DNA from: Melastoma dodecandrum
Lineage: Eukaryota > Streptophyta > Magnoliopsida > Myrtales > Melastomataceae
NCBI GenBank assembly: GCA_029817715.1
Contig: JARUPY010000397.1
Location: 2,480,001-2,544,000 of the forward strand
DNA: 64,000 nucleotides
Reading direction: 5' to 3'
Of the stretch, positions 1 to 13,462 are shown piece after piece. The notes below the pieces were generated by a model. It was not told the DNA's origin and searched no databases. It saw nothing but the letters and a program-made list of their open reading frames with translations. Both the position numbers and the translations under genes were made by a program. How positions within the stretch are numbered: position 1 is the stretch's first letter; each line of letters starts with the position of its first letter.

Positions 1-88
1 CGGCCGCCGAAACACCATTCCGGGGCGATAGAGAGAACCCAAGCCAACCTCCGCCGTGGTCTGTCCCCGTCTCTTCCCCGAACTTCAT
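1..88 (-). CDS. AINTEGUMENTA/PLETHORA-like AP2 transcription factor, N-terminal fragment (gene runs off the left edge)
   Basis: Only the first 29 codons are in the window, read leftward from the ATG at 88-86. The peptide begins MKFGEETGTDHGGG and then has WLGFSLSP at about residues 15-22. That short motif is the N-terminal signature of euANT AP2 proteins (ANT, BABY BOOM, AIL/PLETHORA), which control meristem and embryo growth in the nucleus. The two AP2 domains would lie outside the window, so the family call rests on one motif. A TATA-like sequence and a leader of about 160 nt lie upstream on the same strand, which supports this start. Another LGFSLSP-containing protein cannot be excluded. 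Confidence 0.5.
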   Translation of the reverse strand, partial: MKFGEETGTDHGGGWLGFSLSPRNGVSAA

Positions 89-274
89 CTCCCTCCTGTC
101 AGTCTATTGCACCGCCGGCTGTGTAGAGAGAAAGAAGGAAAGAATGCTCAAAACGATCATCCCCCCAAACCCCAACACAAAATCCCGTGGTAAGAAAAAA
201 ACAACCCCCCAGAAGGCAGAAAAAGGGATTTCTTACCTATCCTCGTCTCCTTCTCATCCCAACCCCCTTCCACT

Positions 275-283
275 CTTTATATA
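275..283 (-). promoter_or_regulatory. TATA box of the left-edge AP2-like gene
   Basis: Read on the minus strand this is TATATAAAG, a good plant TATA box, about 190 bp upstream of the ATG at position 88. It predicts a transcription start near 245-250 and a pyrimidine/purine-rich leader of about 160 nt. The short upstream ATG in the leader (minus strand, near 150) could act as a small upstream ORF. Confidence 0.45.
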
Positions 284-299
284 CATGCACCTGGAGTTT

Positions 300-3200
300 G
301 AGCGCTTCTCACTTTAAAAACTTCATATGACAAAAAACAACCATGTAACTAATTTGAATTAAGTCGAGAAAATGGGGATCAACAAGCACTATCGGAACAA
401 TCTTTGAAAATGAGGACGAGGTCATTGAAAGGCAGCAAAAAAGCCCAATAAGAGCATGGGGATCTGTGTTCTCCCTTCTTCTCTTTGGTTAAAAGTCTAA
501 AGAGTTCAACTTTTTTTCTTCTCTCTGTTTTTTTTTAAGTAAAAATAATCCCCTCATTTGGGCTTTTTTCTCTTTCCCTTTGTTTTTTTCTGGGTGAAGA
601 TGGGATTAGCCCAACACTAACTTAACCATAAATAAATAAATAGATTTAATTAATATACTTTAAATTTAATAATTTTAAATTGTATTTTTTATATTTAAAT
701 TATGTTTCACTTACCTAAAAATTTCCTAATCTTTGCCTTGGGGACCTCAAATCCACCTAGTGAAATCACCCGAATCTAAAGCTTTAGCCACCACCACCAC
801 CCATCTTTTCCTCCAAATGTATATATCAAGAACAGAGTATTTTGTATGATTACACTAATAAATTTATTATGATTAGGATTTTGTTATCGAGTGCCCTTAG
901 TGTACTCGTTAGCATGCTTTTAGTTTAGTAATTTAACGTTTAATGTATTTCGTAAGTTATCATTTCTTTCCATTTAATATACTCTGTAAGTTGCGTTTTT
1001 TCTTATTTTAGAATGTCTTAAAATCATAAATATAATTATACTTTTACTATTTATATTTCTTAACAAGTGTTTTAAGCATACTCTCGTTAACAAAACCTTC
1101 GTAATTATTGAATGTGGAATTATTCGGTGGAATTAGGGTTTGCATGGGAAATGAGCTGTTTTGCATGAGTGATTTTGCACATTATAATTCTAATTGGTGA
1201 GGGGGGGGGGGGGGGCAGATTTTCTTAATGGTAATGATTTGGTTTTGAAATCATTTTGGAAAAAGGAAAAGGAAAAGGAAAGGGGGGGACCCGGCTCTCC
1301 TGTTTTCCTCTCAACCCAGGCTCATAATATTGCAATCATAAAAAAGAATTGGATCCCAATTACAACCTTAAAAAATTCAAAATAACTAAACTACAGTAAT
1401 CCGACAAACAAACACCTTGATTAATACCATTTTTAAAATACGTGGGATACGATAATATTATCATTTTAAAATAACATAAAGATAAAGTTAGTTTTATGAG
1501 AGCAATCTAAATGATTTATATGGTCTAAGTGACACCCAGTAATAAGAACGTTGTACATTCACTTAGAAATTTTGGATTCAAATCTCAATCGTTGTGTTTC
1601 GAGGCACGTCACCACTGCCTTAAGCGGATATATTAAAGTTTGAGTTAGAAAAAACGCTTTTGTCTTGGGACCGGAGTTGTCAAGATTTCGAGCCTATCGA
1701 TTAAAAAATTTTGATCATATTAATTTATCCGTTTACAATTTTACTCAATTGTACTCGATCCTGCCGATTCAAGAATCGAAGGTCCGTCCGATCCGATCCC
1801 ATCAACCATGCGTCCGACGGACTTATGGTTACAAAAATAATGTAAGTCACTATTATGACGTGATCATGTCTACGGGCGGAAAAAAGCAAAGTAAAAAACC
1901 CGGGAACAAAAAGGTCCAGAAAGGAGAGAATACTCCGAAGAATATCCTCCTCCTCTTCTCTCATTCGAGGCATCCGGCGTTGGTAATGAAAACTGGAACA
2001 GTGGTTGGTCGTCGTCCCACGTTATGAACTCCCCCCTTGTGCAGAGACAATTAATCAGGTGGCGTTCGTGTTTACATTAATCATGAAATGAGAAACAACG
2101 TAAGGCAAACGGCATCATGGTTTATATAAATGATACGTACGTTGTTTAATTAAAAGACAAAAATGTACTTTCAAGTAATACATTAATTATATCCAAAATT
2201 TTGTTATGGCACGTGGGTCATTCAATTGGACCTCAGACTATATTATTCTTTCCTATAGGAGGGAGGGGGGAAGGGATCACGCGAGAATCGGGAAAATGAG
2301 AAGAGAACCCAAAAAAAAAAAAAAAAAAAAAAAATCTAAGGGAAAGATCGGGGGGTGGGCGGAAGAAGTGTGCTTGGATTGAATGTTCTTTACGTCATCC
2401 TCTTTTTTTCTTTTGTCCTTTTCCTTGTTCTAACCCTCCCCTTATTATTTATATTAAAAATATTAAAATTTAACATTATTTTACGAAATTTGCCTGGCTG
2501 TCCCCCCCTTCCTTCCTGCCCTACGACTTGTCATTGTCCAACGCCACGTCACTATCCAAACAAGAGAGGTCGTCGCTGTTTTTTCTTTTTGGTGAGTAAC
2601 TGGGCATATGTTATGCTAATTTATATTTCCCCATTATTATTTGTATTCGTTTGAGGATGTAATCTTTTTATTTATTTCATGTGATCTGATCGTCCTTTCT
2701 TGTCCGATGCCTGATTGAAGTGTGGAATGGGAAAAGCAGCTATTATTAGTTGTGTTTGCATTGGACAGCTAGGCTTAGCCTCATTCCTATTTCCATCTTA
2801 TTAGCAACAACAACGACCAGACCATATCCATGCCAAAACGACAAACATATTTAATACCCATAAACAAGCCTCGTATCATTTTATCTTTTCCAAAAATACG
2901 AGCTTATGTCCACGATTTTGAAATATTCGTATCGGTTGTGGCCCCTAGTGAACTAAACAGGGCCTATGTGAATGACGGACGTGATGACGTTTAAGGAAAA
3001 AGAATATTAAAGGTGACATGCGTTGTTTCGTCTGATATACGACAAGAAATTCGGTCAGAGAGGACCTCTATCGCAATGACCATCCATTCCACGGCCTCCG
3101 CGAGGGAGGGAACAATCTCCTGTGAATGTTTTTTTATCGAAGGTTATGATAAAATCGTTTACCACGTTTCGGTTGATTGCTACTTGTCGGAAAGAGTGAC

Positions 3201-4340
3201 CCTCCCCCGTTGTGCCTCCTGCTGCAGCTGCAAAGTTCTAATTGCGTGTCTAGCTCGGAGGAGGAAATGCCAAAACGAGGGTTGTAAGAAAATGGCATCT
3301 CGGCATGTTCTGACCTCACCCATTACTTCATTTATCAAATCCTCATCCTTCACTATCAGAATCACTACTACTGTTAATGACCTGTTGATTGTAATTGGTT
3401 TCCAAAGATCCAATGAGATAGATAATCACCAGCCACGGAGAATAACGAATTGTCCCCCCCCCCCTCCTTGCTCTCTTTGTGTCGCTGCTTTTTCGGGCGG
3501 CATATTCCGAACAGGTCACAAACAAATAGGAAATTGGATCGCGACGTGCTGAGGTGGGGGAATAATAATATCTCTGATTCCAAATGTCACTTTTTAGAAT
3601 TGATATAGTAATGAGACCACCAACATTCTAATCTATCACGATTGCTTTATTTAATTTTAATTTTCGTCGATTGTCAGACCAATTCACAGTCCCGACAACG
3701 GCCTCCGGAAGATGGTTCTCTTAATTGCACACTGATGTAAAGGCCTTTAAGACAACATTGTAATTTGTAACGCTAGTTTTAACCCCCAAACATGCACCGA
3801 CGATTAGATTCTTTCCCCGCCGGACCAATCAAAACCAACCCACAAGAGGCCAAACATATTAAGCCGTAAAAATAATCAAAAAGTAAGGTTTTTATACGAC
3901 GTTCAAGCTCCACGCTCGCAAAAAATCCTCCAGGAGGCCAAGAATCCCGCCTAGCAGCCCCAGTCGCGATCCTCTCTTCTGTGATCCTCGTGGGTTCTTC
4001 GGAGGCCTCGTCCCTTAGCCTGTCCTCCGTGGCTCCCGCCGGTGATCCTAGAGCAAGTTATTTATAAGGAGAGGGGATAAGATTGCGTGTGTGAGTATTC
4101 GGATAGGACAGGCTAAACCAAAACTGACTGTTAAATCGCTAACTTGGATTAAGTGTTTATTTTTCATCTCCAACCAATGGGTTGAATATTTGACAAAAAA
4201 TAAATATGTTTCTTTTAACTGATTTCCCTCATTTCGCTCAAGAAATATGTTTAAAAGTACAGAGGGGGGATATACCAGAAATTTTTTAAAACATGAACCT
4301 CTTTAATCATATTTGTAAGCTTAATTGTGAGATACAGGCC
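300..4340. other. Spacer without a recognisable gene (left flank)
   Basis: No convincing exon chain is visible on either strand. The stretch is A/T-rich, with a 15-G run at 1201-1215, a 24-A run at 2311-2334 and an 11-C run at 3454-3464. Around 1519-1585 a tRNA-like A-box (TGGTCTAAGTG) is followed about 50 bp later by a B-box-like GGATTCAAATC, possibly a decayed SINE. A 179-codon open frame at 3013-3552 has no family resemblance and starts at GTG, so I treat it as chance. Confidence 0.5.
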
Positions 4341-4359
4341 CTTAATTTTGGACTGTTCT

Positions 4360-4500
4360 AAAATGGGCCTATTCTGGCCCACAGATCAGTACAATTAAGC
4401 CCAAATAGGACAGACGAACGGGCTGAAAATTGAGGCCCCAAGATGGAGGGGGTATTTCCGTCATTTCCAGTGGAGCCCGCCCCCCCCCCCCCCCCGCGGG
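4360..4500 (+). promoter_or_regulatory. Likely core promoter of PRP40 with site II (TGGGCC) elements
   Basis: TGGGCC at 4364-4369 and GGCCCA at 4376-4381, plus AAGCCCA just downstream, are site II/TCP-type elements typical of TATA-less plant housekeeping promoters. A 16-C run on the sense strand (4480-4495) and AAAAGCCCTAG follow. They sit directly before the inferred first non-coding exon of the PRP40 gene. No TATA box is obvious. Confidence 0.4.
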
Positions 4501-4581
4501 GGAATTAGGACAAAAAAGCCCTAGCTGTGTGTGATGCCAACAACCGCGAATACTCTGCAAGGATTCGACGGTCGAGCCCTC

Positions 4582-4985
4582 GTGAGTCTCGATTCCTCTT
4601 TTTCCCGGAGGCTCTCTTTCCGTCGATTCTAGGGCTTATCTCCGTGGAATGATCTTGTCCTGAGAGAGTGGGGTTATGTGTTTGGGAGCGAAATGTTCCC
4701 GAGGAACGCGTTGAGATTTTCCCTCGGGAGGGTTTCTTTCTTCATTTTTTGCTTTGGGGAAATGGTGGCGACGAGACGTGGAATTTAAGGCTAGGAAGGT
4801 TCAATCGGAGCTTGAAACAAAAAGGAAACGGGGTTTTGCTTTTCGTCGTGATAAGAATTATGCGTATAATTAGCTTTAGTAGGGTAGGGTTCTGTTATCC
4901 CAAGTGAACGCAGGTCTTTTAGCTGTTGGAGACATTTTTTGTTATCTTTTAAGTATGCCTTTCTAACCTAAATTTAATTTTCCAG
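4582..4985 (+). other. Probable 5'-UTR intron of PRP40
   Basis: A GTGAGT donor at 4582 and a pyrimidine-rich acceptor ending TTTTCCAG at 4985 bracket a stretch with no coding signal. The following exon (from 4986) carries the ATG at 5044. Leader introns are common in plant housekeeping genes. This is inferred from splice-site quality only, with no transcript evidence. Confidence 0.4.
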
Positions 4986-5043
4986 TGTGTGTAGTTGCTG
5001 TTATTTCCGTCGCCCCAGAATATCACCCGTGTATTTGGCTAGC

Positions 5044-8000
5044 ATGGCCAACAATTCTCAACCCCCCGGAGCTCAGGTACATGTAACGTTGGCATCTGTC
5101 CCCATGATTTGGTGTGTTATGTCCTTTCTTCGAACGGCACAGACACTTTTATTTCCAGCATTATCCGTTGAACGGATACTCTAAATTTTCAATTCCGAAA
5201 TAACGGGAAACGGATAATGTTTTGATTGCTGTATGAAGTAGAGCACAGGGTCGAGTTCTTTCAGTTTCCAGTTGTTATTACTTGTCTTCTTAATGTAGGT
5301 GAAGAATATGTTGCGTTGGCCCGTAGTATTGGAAGTTGTTGAATTCTATTGCAATTCATAACCTTGACTCGGAGTTTTATTTTGGAACCTTTTTTTTCTG
5401 GTGACTAGTCACACTGGCCTCCTCCTGCTGGTTCTATAGGATCCCAAGGTTTCGGATCAGGATTGCCTCCGCAAGTAAATTCTCTTTCTTGCATTTTTGT
5501 TATCGCTCTTAGTATGCGAGGTGAAGCATATATCTTCTGGCTGTGGATCTCTACAATGTAATGCAATCCCTTTTTTGGTAAACCTAATGAAAATCTTTTT
5601 TGTTGGTAAATATAAGGACAAACTTTTGTGCAATTATTGTCCTAACAAAATCTGTTTTTTATCAGTAATATGATTTAATTTAATGTGTTATATTTGCTTT
5701 CTCTGATGTGCGAACATAGAAGACACTGGAATAGCTCACATGATAATTTTTATAGATTCTTAATTTATGTGTTCCAACTCCCCATTCTTTAGGACTTGCA
5801 TTTAGTGAAATTGCATTTTACCTGATCTCTAAAATGTGACCGTCACAGTTCCGACCAGCAGTTGCTACCCCTCAGGGGCATGGATTCCTTCCTTCTGTTT
5901 CACCACAATTTCGACCAGTTGGACAAGCTATCCCTGCATCCAATATAGGAATGCCCGGGGCTCATGTCCAGTCCCACCATTTTCCTCATTCAGTTCAGCA
6001 AGTACCTCTAGGTTCCAGTCAGCCTGGGTACACTATGCCCTCGCAGGCTTTGCCTTTACCATATGGGCAGCCTAACAGGCCACTTTCCTCTAGCGCCCCT
6101 CTGCCCCATCAAGGTGTCATTTTCAGCCACCAAATGCCTGGGCTAGCAGCCTTTGCACCTGCTCCATCACCGTATTCTGTGAGATGTTGAAACCATTTGG
6201 CTATATTGATATAATAACTGCATCTCAGTCCGATCCAATTGCTCATTTAACATCTTTCGCTATTGCAGTATGCTGCACCTGCCTTTGGCCTGCAACAAAA
6301 CAATACTGCAGCACCTATGCTGCTGACATCTCAATTTCAGGCACCGGCAGCTGTCCAGCCTTGGCCATCTTCTGCAACATCGCCAGCTGTGCCAGTTCAG
6401 CAGGGTGGGCCAGAGCCTCCATCTTCTGATATTGTGAGTTATGCATTATCACCAGTTGTTCTTGCAATAGCTTTATGCCTGGGGTTTCCTTTCATGGTGT
6501 GTGGGACTGTCAGAAATGGTGAGAAAAGAAAAGAAATGATGTGATTTGGTGGGAGATTTCGTAAATTTTGTGATAACTCAAAAACTGTTCGCCAATGGAA
6601 AATACTTCCCACTCGAATCATTGCTTCCCAAACACAGCATTAGTGAAATTTGATTGAGTGTGATAAGATACTAGGATGCTGGTGCGCTGGTTGCAGTTAT
6701 AGGAGCTGAAAGGCCTTTGTGGAAGTTGTTAGAGAAAATTTGATGTACTTGAAATTGAAAGATTTCTACAGTATTACTGATATTCTTGTCTTCCAAAATT
6801 TCCTTTTTAGGCTTCTAGTGTTTCTTCTCAGTCCTCATCATCTGATTGGCAAGAACATGAAGCTAACAACGGGAGAAGGTAATAACATCTGAACCATGTT
6901 GCTGTCTTGGTAATAGAAGAACTTTGCATCAATTTGTGGAGGTTAGGGTAATCAAATCGTCGGAAATCCTTGCTTCCAATTAACAGTCAACTGATTGTCC
7001 AACGGAAGAATTGTCGAGACTTTCCGAGGTTAATCAAATCGTGGGAAGTCCGTGCTTCCAATTAACAGTTAACTGATGGTCCAACGGAAGAATCATAGAG
7101 ACTTTCTTTGGTTCATCAAATGCACAATTCTGAAATTGCTGGATTGGCTTTTCTGTAAAGATGTCAGCAAACCCGTGTTAGGCCCTCCTTATAGCCTACT
7201 TTCTAGGAATTAAGCTTCTACGTAAAGTTGAGAGTACTTCATTTTCTTTTTCTGTCATAAAAAGAGGTGTGTACGAAGGGGTTCTCTGTTTATTATAATG
7301 TGGCTAGCTAAAATAGTTTCTTATGAATCCATAGTAATTCAGGGCAAACCAACTGCCAATCAAGCTTATTTCCTTCATGTTTTTTCTATTTCGTTTTGCT
7401 CAGTGAAGTACTCTGTTTTTCTAGGTATTACTATAACAAGAAGACCAAGCAATCTAGTTGGGAAAAACCCGCCGAACTAATGACGCCCATTGAGGTTGGT
7501 CGTGTCTCCATCCTGTCACTAGTTAGTTTGAAGTGTTGTCGGATTGAAGGATTCTAAGTAGCACTCATACATGTGATGATCCCTTTTCTCTCTGAAGTTT
7601 TTTAAATTTGATAATTTGGTCATCATGGAGCTGATTCTGGGTGGTTGATTAATATGCATGTGCAATGAGTGCATGGAAGTTAACCCTTACTTATAATAGG
7701 TTTATATAGTTTCCGTCACTATTGTTTGCATTTGGTGTCAAAACTCGGTCTTATCTGACCCCCATAAAGGTGCTTACTTAAACTTATTGATACTTTTAGC
7801 AAGGGCTGAAACCTTAGGGAGGTTGCATTTTTTAAATTGGTCAGGGTCAGAAGAAGGGTGCCCTGGTATTTTATCATGTGGAATGTGGATATCATTGACA
7901 TCAGGGTACTGAGGCTACCCCATTGAAGCTTTATTTTATGTTGTGTAAGATGTGCTGAATCCTTTTCCATTCTTGTCCTACTCGCAACAATCATTTTGCA

Positions 8001-11000
8001 ATTTTCTGATTAATTGATGCATAATCCAGTGTTCATGTACCGTTTCAAAAGGTAGATATATCATTTTTGTAAGGCTTATCAGACTGGGGCATCCACCTTG
8101 ACATATCTTGAATGATTGGATTCTCAACTCATTCCTGAACTGCCCGGAAATTTATTTTCAGTATCCTGCTAGACCTTTGTCGGATTATATATCTTGATTT
8201 TTTTGGACATTCTGTCACCTCATACTTTTCTGACTTCATCAGAATAATTATGTACCTCCTTGATGGTGGCTTGCTTCCTAATGTAGACTTATTGGGCTTC
8301 AGGTTTTTTTTTCTGTTTGTTCCTATCTGACTTCTCAATTCCGTTCAATTATCTATTTCTGCCAGATTTTGTCTTTATCATTTCGTTGTTGTACCTAACA
8401 GAAGATGCATATTAAATGCATTTTTATTATGTACTACTTGTAAATTGTTTCTTCTGCTCGTCCCATAGACCTGCTTACCATCTATCAGCACACAGTAAAT
8501 TAAAAAATGTCTCATATCTGTAACAGCGAGCTGATGCATCTACTGTATGGAAGGAGTTCACTGCTTCAGATGGAAGGAAGTTCGTATAGCATCCCTTTCT
8601 TTTCATTATATGATGGCTTCTCTTTTTCCGCTCATAAATTTCTTGTACCAACAGTTTGTGAGATTGCTTTTCTGTCTATAGGTACTACTACAATAAGGTC
8701 ACTAAACAATCGGTTTGGTCCATTCCTGAAGAGATGAAGGTTCAGATTCAAAGCATTCCTTCGGCCTTTCCTTATGCTTTTGGGCTTCTTTTTTACCGTC
8801 TTCCATGTAACCCCAGGTTGCCCGAGAACAAGCTTTACAAGAAAACAATGAACAACATACAGAAACAGATAGACCTGCTGACGGAGCCTCTGGTAGTGGG
8901 GCAGTATTGCCGGAAGTTTCCTCGGATTCTGCTGTTGCTTCAAGTCCTCTTGGAGTTGCTCCAGCCTCGAACCTCACAGCAGTTTCTACTGCATCAACAA
9001 CACCTATGACATCTTCCCTTGTCACGCCATCAGACAATGGAACCGTCAGCATTTCTCCTCCTGTGAATGCAAACTTAACATCTGCATTTGGGTAGGCACA
9101 GTTAGAATTCTAATTTTCTTGGCTGATGGAAGATTATTTTTGTTGTTTAAAATAATTTTAGTTCGTTGTATAGGAAGAGGGAATTCTATCTGCTTATGCA
9201 TGTGCTGTCAAATTTCTAATTCTAAATCAAATTGCAGGAGTGGCTCTCCGGATGGTTTATCTAAACACCACTTGAATTCCGTAGATGAATTTTCAACGAT
9301 GGATATTGAGGTATCAATGGGCTATTTATGGTATTAAGCATTTTTAATTATTTGCATTAATACAAGGGACTGTCTTGGGTTGTTTCTGTGAAAAATGATT
9401 ATATTATTCATTGGTCTTAAGTATTTTCAAATTATCTTGTCTTAATGCATGGATCATCTGTTTTTGGTTTGTTTCTTTGAAAAGATTACTATATTATACC
9501 TTTTACTTTAGCATTACTTTCTTAGATAGCCTTCTTTTGTGGAAATCGGACTGGTCACTTGAATTTAGTGTCCTCTTTAGTAAGGTAATCCTATAATTTA
9601 TTTGAAATATGAAACACTTCAAATTTATCTGAAAGCTTTCATCTGGAAAAACACCCACAGGAAGCAAAAAAAGGCATGGCTTCTGCTGGCCAGGTTAATG
9701 TTAGTCCTGTTGAGGAGAAAGCATCAGGCAATGAACCGTTGGTATTTTCTAGCAAGCAGGTTTGAGCCTAATCATTTTAAATTTACAGTCTTGTAATTGC
9801 AATCAATCCCATTTGTCATGACACTTGCAGTATAATGAGTGTGCATTATGATCAAGGAATGTGTCAGGTTTCTGTTTCCTTCTTCCTCACAATATCTCCT
9901 TTTCTTTTTGCATTTTGAAAGGAGGCAAAGAATGCCTTTAAAGCTCTTCTGGAATCTGTGAATGTTCAGTCAGATTGGACCTGGGAGCAGGTAACAGGAA
10001 ATATTTTTGCTTGTATCACTGCTTTTTTGGTAAACCTGTGCTGAAATTGATGATAATGCCAGACCATGAAAGAGATCATTAACGACAAGCGATATGGTGC
10101 TCTAAAGACACTTGGCGAGAGAAAACAAGCATTCAATGAGGTAAAATGTGAGGTTAAGAGATACTTTATTTTGATATCGAATATTTTTCCTCATCAATAA
10201 GAGTCTGCTTCATGATGATTTGCAGTACTTGGGTCAAAGGAAAAAGGTTGATGCAGAAGAAAAACGTGTCAAACAGAAGAAAGCTCGAGAAGAATTCTTA
10301 AGAATGTTAGAAGTATGCATACACAACCAATGCTTTAGTACCTCTTCAAGTTGTCCAAAAGTTACAGGAAGGTTTTGAAAGAGGGTCCTTCCTTCATTGA
10401 TAAATTTCTTATCTTGTTATCGTTTTCTCAGGAATGCAAGGAACTGACTAGCTCTGACAACTGGAGGTTATGTTTCGCTCCTGCCGAGCTTGTAGGGCGT
10501 TAATTCATTCCATATTTGAACTAGTGACTGACCCGTGTCATGAACTTTTATCAGTAAAGCAGTGTCTATGTTTGAAAAGGATGAGCGCTTCGCTGCTGTT
10601 GAAAGGAGTAGGGATCGTGAGGACCTTTTTGATAGTTACATGGTTGAGCTAGAAAGAAAGGTAACTAGGACCTTTTTGATAGTTACATGCTTTACTGAAA
10701 CGCCTATTTTCATGTCTGTGGAATTGTGCCCTGCTTAGTTATATATGTTCCTTCATTTTCAGTTTTCCTTGTTTTTACTTGTCAGAAGCTACTGTTTAGG
10801 CTTTATGCATTGTACTTCAGCAGATGGTAAAGTAATCAATTAACCCAATGCAGGAAAAGGAAAAGGCGGCTGAGAATCGGAAGCACTATTTGGCCGAATT
10901 CCGTCAATATTTGGAATCCTGTGATTTTATTAAAGTACGCTGCTTCCTGGATCTTTATATTAGTTGGTTGTTTGTTTATTGACTTTTGATCATTCTTATA

Positions 11001-13462
11001 TTCATTTTTTATAGGTTACTAGCCAATGGCGAAAAATAGTTGATCTACTGGGGGATGATGAAAGATGCTTACGTCTTGAGAAAATTGATAGACTGCTCGT
11101 TTTCCAGGTATTTTTGACTTCTCAGCCATGAACTGGCATGGATCTTGATATCTTATGTTCAGGTTTTCTTTTTTGTCAGGCATGAACTGGCATGACTTCC
11201 AGGTTTTCTTTTTTGTCAGGATTACGTTCATGATCTCCTGAAGGAAGAAGAGGAACAGAAGAAACTGCAGAAGGTGTGCTCACCTCAATTATTGTTACTT
11301 TTGTCATAAATCTTCTAATGTTTTTCTACAACCCTCATAAAAGGAACAAGTGAGGCGCGCTGAGAGGAAAAACCGTGATGGGTTTCGAAAATTGATGGAA
11401 GAGCATGTAGCTACTGGCACTCTTACTGCCAAGACTCCATGGCTTGATTATTGTCTGAAGGTATGGACCTTTCACACTTCTCTGCTTGCTTGAAATGCTG
11501 GTTCAACGACAACTTATGTTTTGCTTTTGAATTGCAGGTAAGAGATACAACTGAATATAAAGCAGTGGCTTCTAACATCTCTGGTTCAACTCCAAAAGAA
11601 TTGTTTGAGGATGTTTATGAAGATTTGGAGAATCAGGTACTGCTTTCTTTTATGGGATTAGTTTTCATTCTAATGGGGAATCTACACTGCAAGTTCTTTT
11701 CTCATTTTTCATTTCCTATACAAGTCTCATTTAACCAACAATGGTGTGGATGTGGAACCCTCAACTAAAAGTGGATAATGAAGTATTAATCACCTCTTGG
11801 CTCTTATGTTGTGGTGTTACACGTGGGACGATAAGAAAATTGTCTTGGAACATGCTTGATTAAGAAGCCCAAGGCATCTTCCCTCCCCGATGCATCATTG
11901 CTATTTGTCTTGATCAATGTTGCTTAGTTGCATGGTTGGAAGAGTTTGTTTATACCTCTGTTCTGTTTCAGTATGTATTGCTTATGTTCTATCAGGGATT
12001 TCATTTATGACTAATGTTTTCTTCTCCTTTTCTTTTTCTAGTATCATGAAGATAAAACACATATAAAAGATTCAATGAAGTCGGCCAAGGTAATCTTTTT
12101 TTTGTTAAAGTTGCTTATTCTTGATGATTGAAACTTGTTTATTCTTATTTCATCATTCTTACTTGCTATGCATATTGCAGATATCCGTGGAGTCAACCTG
12201 GACCTTTGAAGATTTTAAGGTTTCTGTTAGCGGAAGTATCATTGACAAGCCAGTATCTGATATTAATTTGAAGGTGGATGATTTACTCTTTGATCTTCTT
12301 GACGGCTGCTTTGTTCCATCTCTCCTTTACTTTCTGCTGGTTATGGTTTGATTGTGTGTCAAATGTTTGTCATGAAGCTTATATATGAAGAGTTGATTGA
12401 AAAGGCAAAAGAAAAGGAGGAAAAAGCGGCGAAGAAGCGTCAATATCTTGCTGATGACTTTACAGATTTGTTATATTCTCTTAAGGTGATGATGGTGATA
12501 AGTACATATCTTGATGTATAGATCAGCTCTACATGCCTTTATTTAAATGCGAACCTTATTGTTGCATATGCAGGAAATAACTGTAACTTCTTCATGGGAG
12601 GATTGCAAACCTCTCTTCGAAGACAGTGTTGAATATAAGTAAGTTTATATTTATAATGGTATATATATGTGTGAACTACGACTTCGGCATTTAGTCTTGA
12701 TAAGCTGGGCAAATGATATTTTCTTGATGTGCTTTGGAAGATCGATGGGTGATGAAGGCTTCAGCAAAGAGGTTTTCGAGGAGTACATTGCATACTTGCA
12801 GGACAAAGCAAAAGAGAAGGAACGTAAGCGTGAGGAGGAGAAGGTATCTGAAATCTTCATTATGATTATTTGTTTCGGTCTATCCAATGCTAAAATTTAA
12901 GTCGTTCTTCCTGTGTTAATCATCTTCTGTCAATCAATGTGAAGACTAAAAAAGAGAAGGACAGAGAGGACAAGGAGAAGCGCAAGGAGAAAGATCGTAG
13001 AGATAAGGACAAAGATCGGGAAAGAGAAAAGGGGAGGGACAAATCAAGGAAGGACGATAGTGATAGTGAAACTGGAGAGATTAACGATGCGTATGACTAT
13101 AAGGAGGAAAAGAGAAGAGACAAAGACAAGGATCGGAAACATCGTAAGCGCCATGCCAGTGCCAGTGATGATGTCTACTCCGACAGGGATGAAAAGGAGT
13201 CGAAGCGATCAAGGAAACATGGCAGCGATAGGAAGAAATCGAAAAGGGTCCGTGCTTTTGATACTTCTGTCCGTCAACCGCATTCTGTTTGGTTTGGAGA
13301 GGCTTTTTAATCTCTGGATTACATGTGCAGCACGGGCACTCACCCGACTCAGATGGCGAAAGGTACAAAAGGCACAAGAAAGAGAGCCGAGACGACTCCC
13401 AAAGGAATGGTCACGATGAGCTAGAAGATGGAGAAGTCGGGGAAGACGGAGAAATCCGGTGA
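5044..13462 (+). CDS. PRP40: PRP40 pre-mRNA-processing protein (two WW domains, FF repeats), 28 coding exons, 986 aa
   Basis: U1 snRNP-associated splicing factor that bridges 5' splice site and branch-site complexes and binds Pol II CTD. Exons: 5044-5076, 5409-5474, 5849-6178, 6269-6433, 6811-6878, 7425-7494, 8527-8579, 8682-8739, 8817-9091, 9238-9310, 9661-9759, 9922-9990, 10063-10140, 10226-10312, 10432-10466, 10555-10660, 10854-10934, 11015-11107, 11220-11273, 11344-11460, 11538-11636, 12042-12089, 12181-12273, 12378-12485, 12574-12638, 12741-12843, 12945-13247, 13331-13462. They total 2961 nt in frame. A Pro/Gln-rich N-terminus (1-200) precedes WW1 (W211...W233, P236) and WW2 (W252...W274, P277); both have the central YYYNK. 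FF-type helical repeats run about 431-790 and end in a long Lys/Arg/Asp/Glu tail. The length matches plant PRP40A/B. Start MANNSQPPG fits the family. Which paralogue (A or B) I cannot tell. Confidence 0.95.
6949..7112. repeat. Two-copy tandem repeat (82-bp unit) inside PRP40 intron 5
   Basis: Two adjacent units start TAATCAAATCGT (6949 and 7031) and share GCTTCCAATTAACAG and GTCCAACGGAAGAAT with a handful of differences. The copies are diverged, so the duplication is not fresh. It lies wholly inside the intron between the two exons that form WW1. Confidence 0.75.
11161..11220 (+). repeat. Duplicated 3' splice-site segment in PRP40 intron 18
   Basis: A 20-base segment reading AGGTTTTCTTTTTTGTCAGG occurs at 11161-11180 and again at 11201-11220, together with a repeated CATGAACTGGCATG. 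The second copy carries the acceptor used by exon 19 (from 11220). Using the first copy would add 40 nt and shift the frame. Confidence 0.8.

Noticed and set aside
1519..1585. tRNA-like A-box/B-box pair
   Set aside because: Boxes are imperfect, no A-tail or target duplication was found, and no cloverleaf can be drawn, so not listed as a tRNA or SINE.
3013..3552. 179-codon open frame on the plus strand
   Set aside because: Starts at GTG, has no domain or composition typical of plant proteins, and is overlapped by open frames on the other strand; likely chance.
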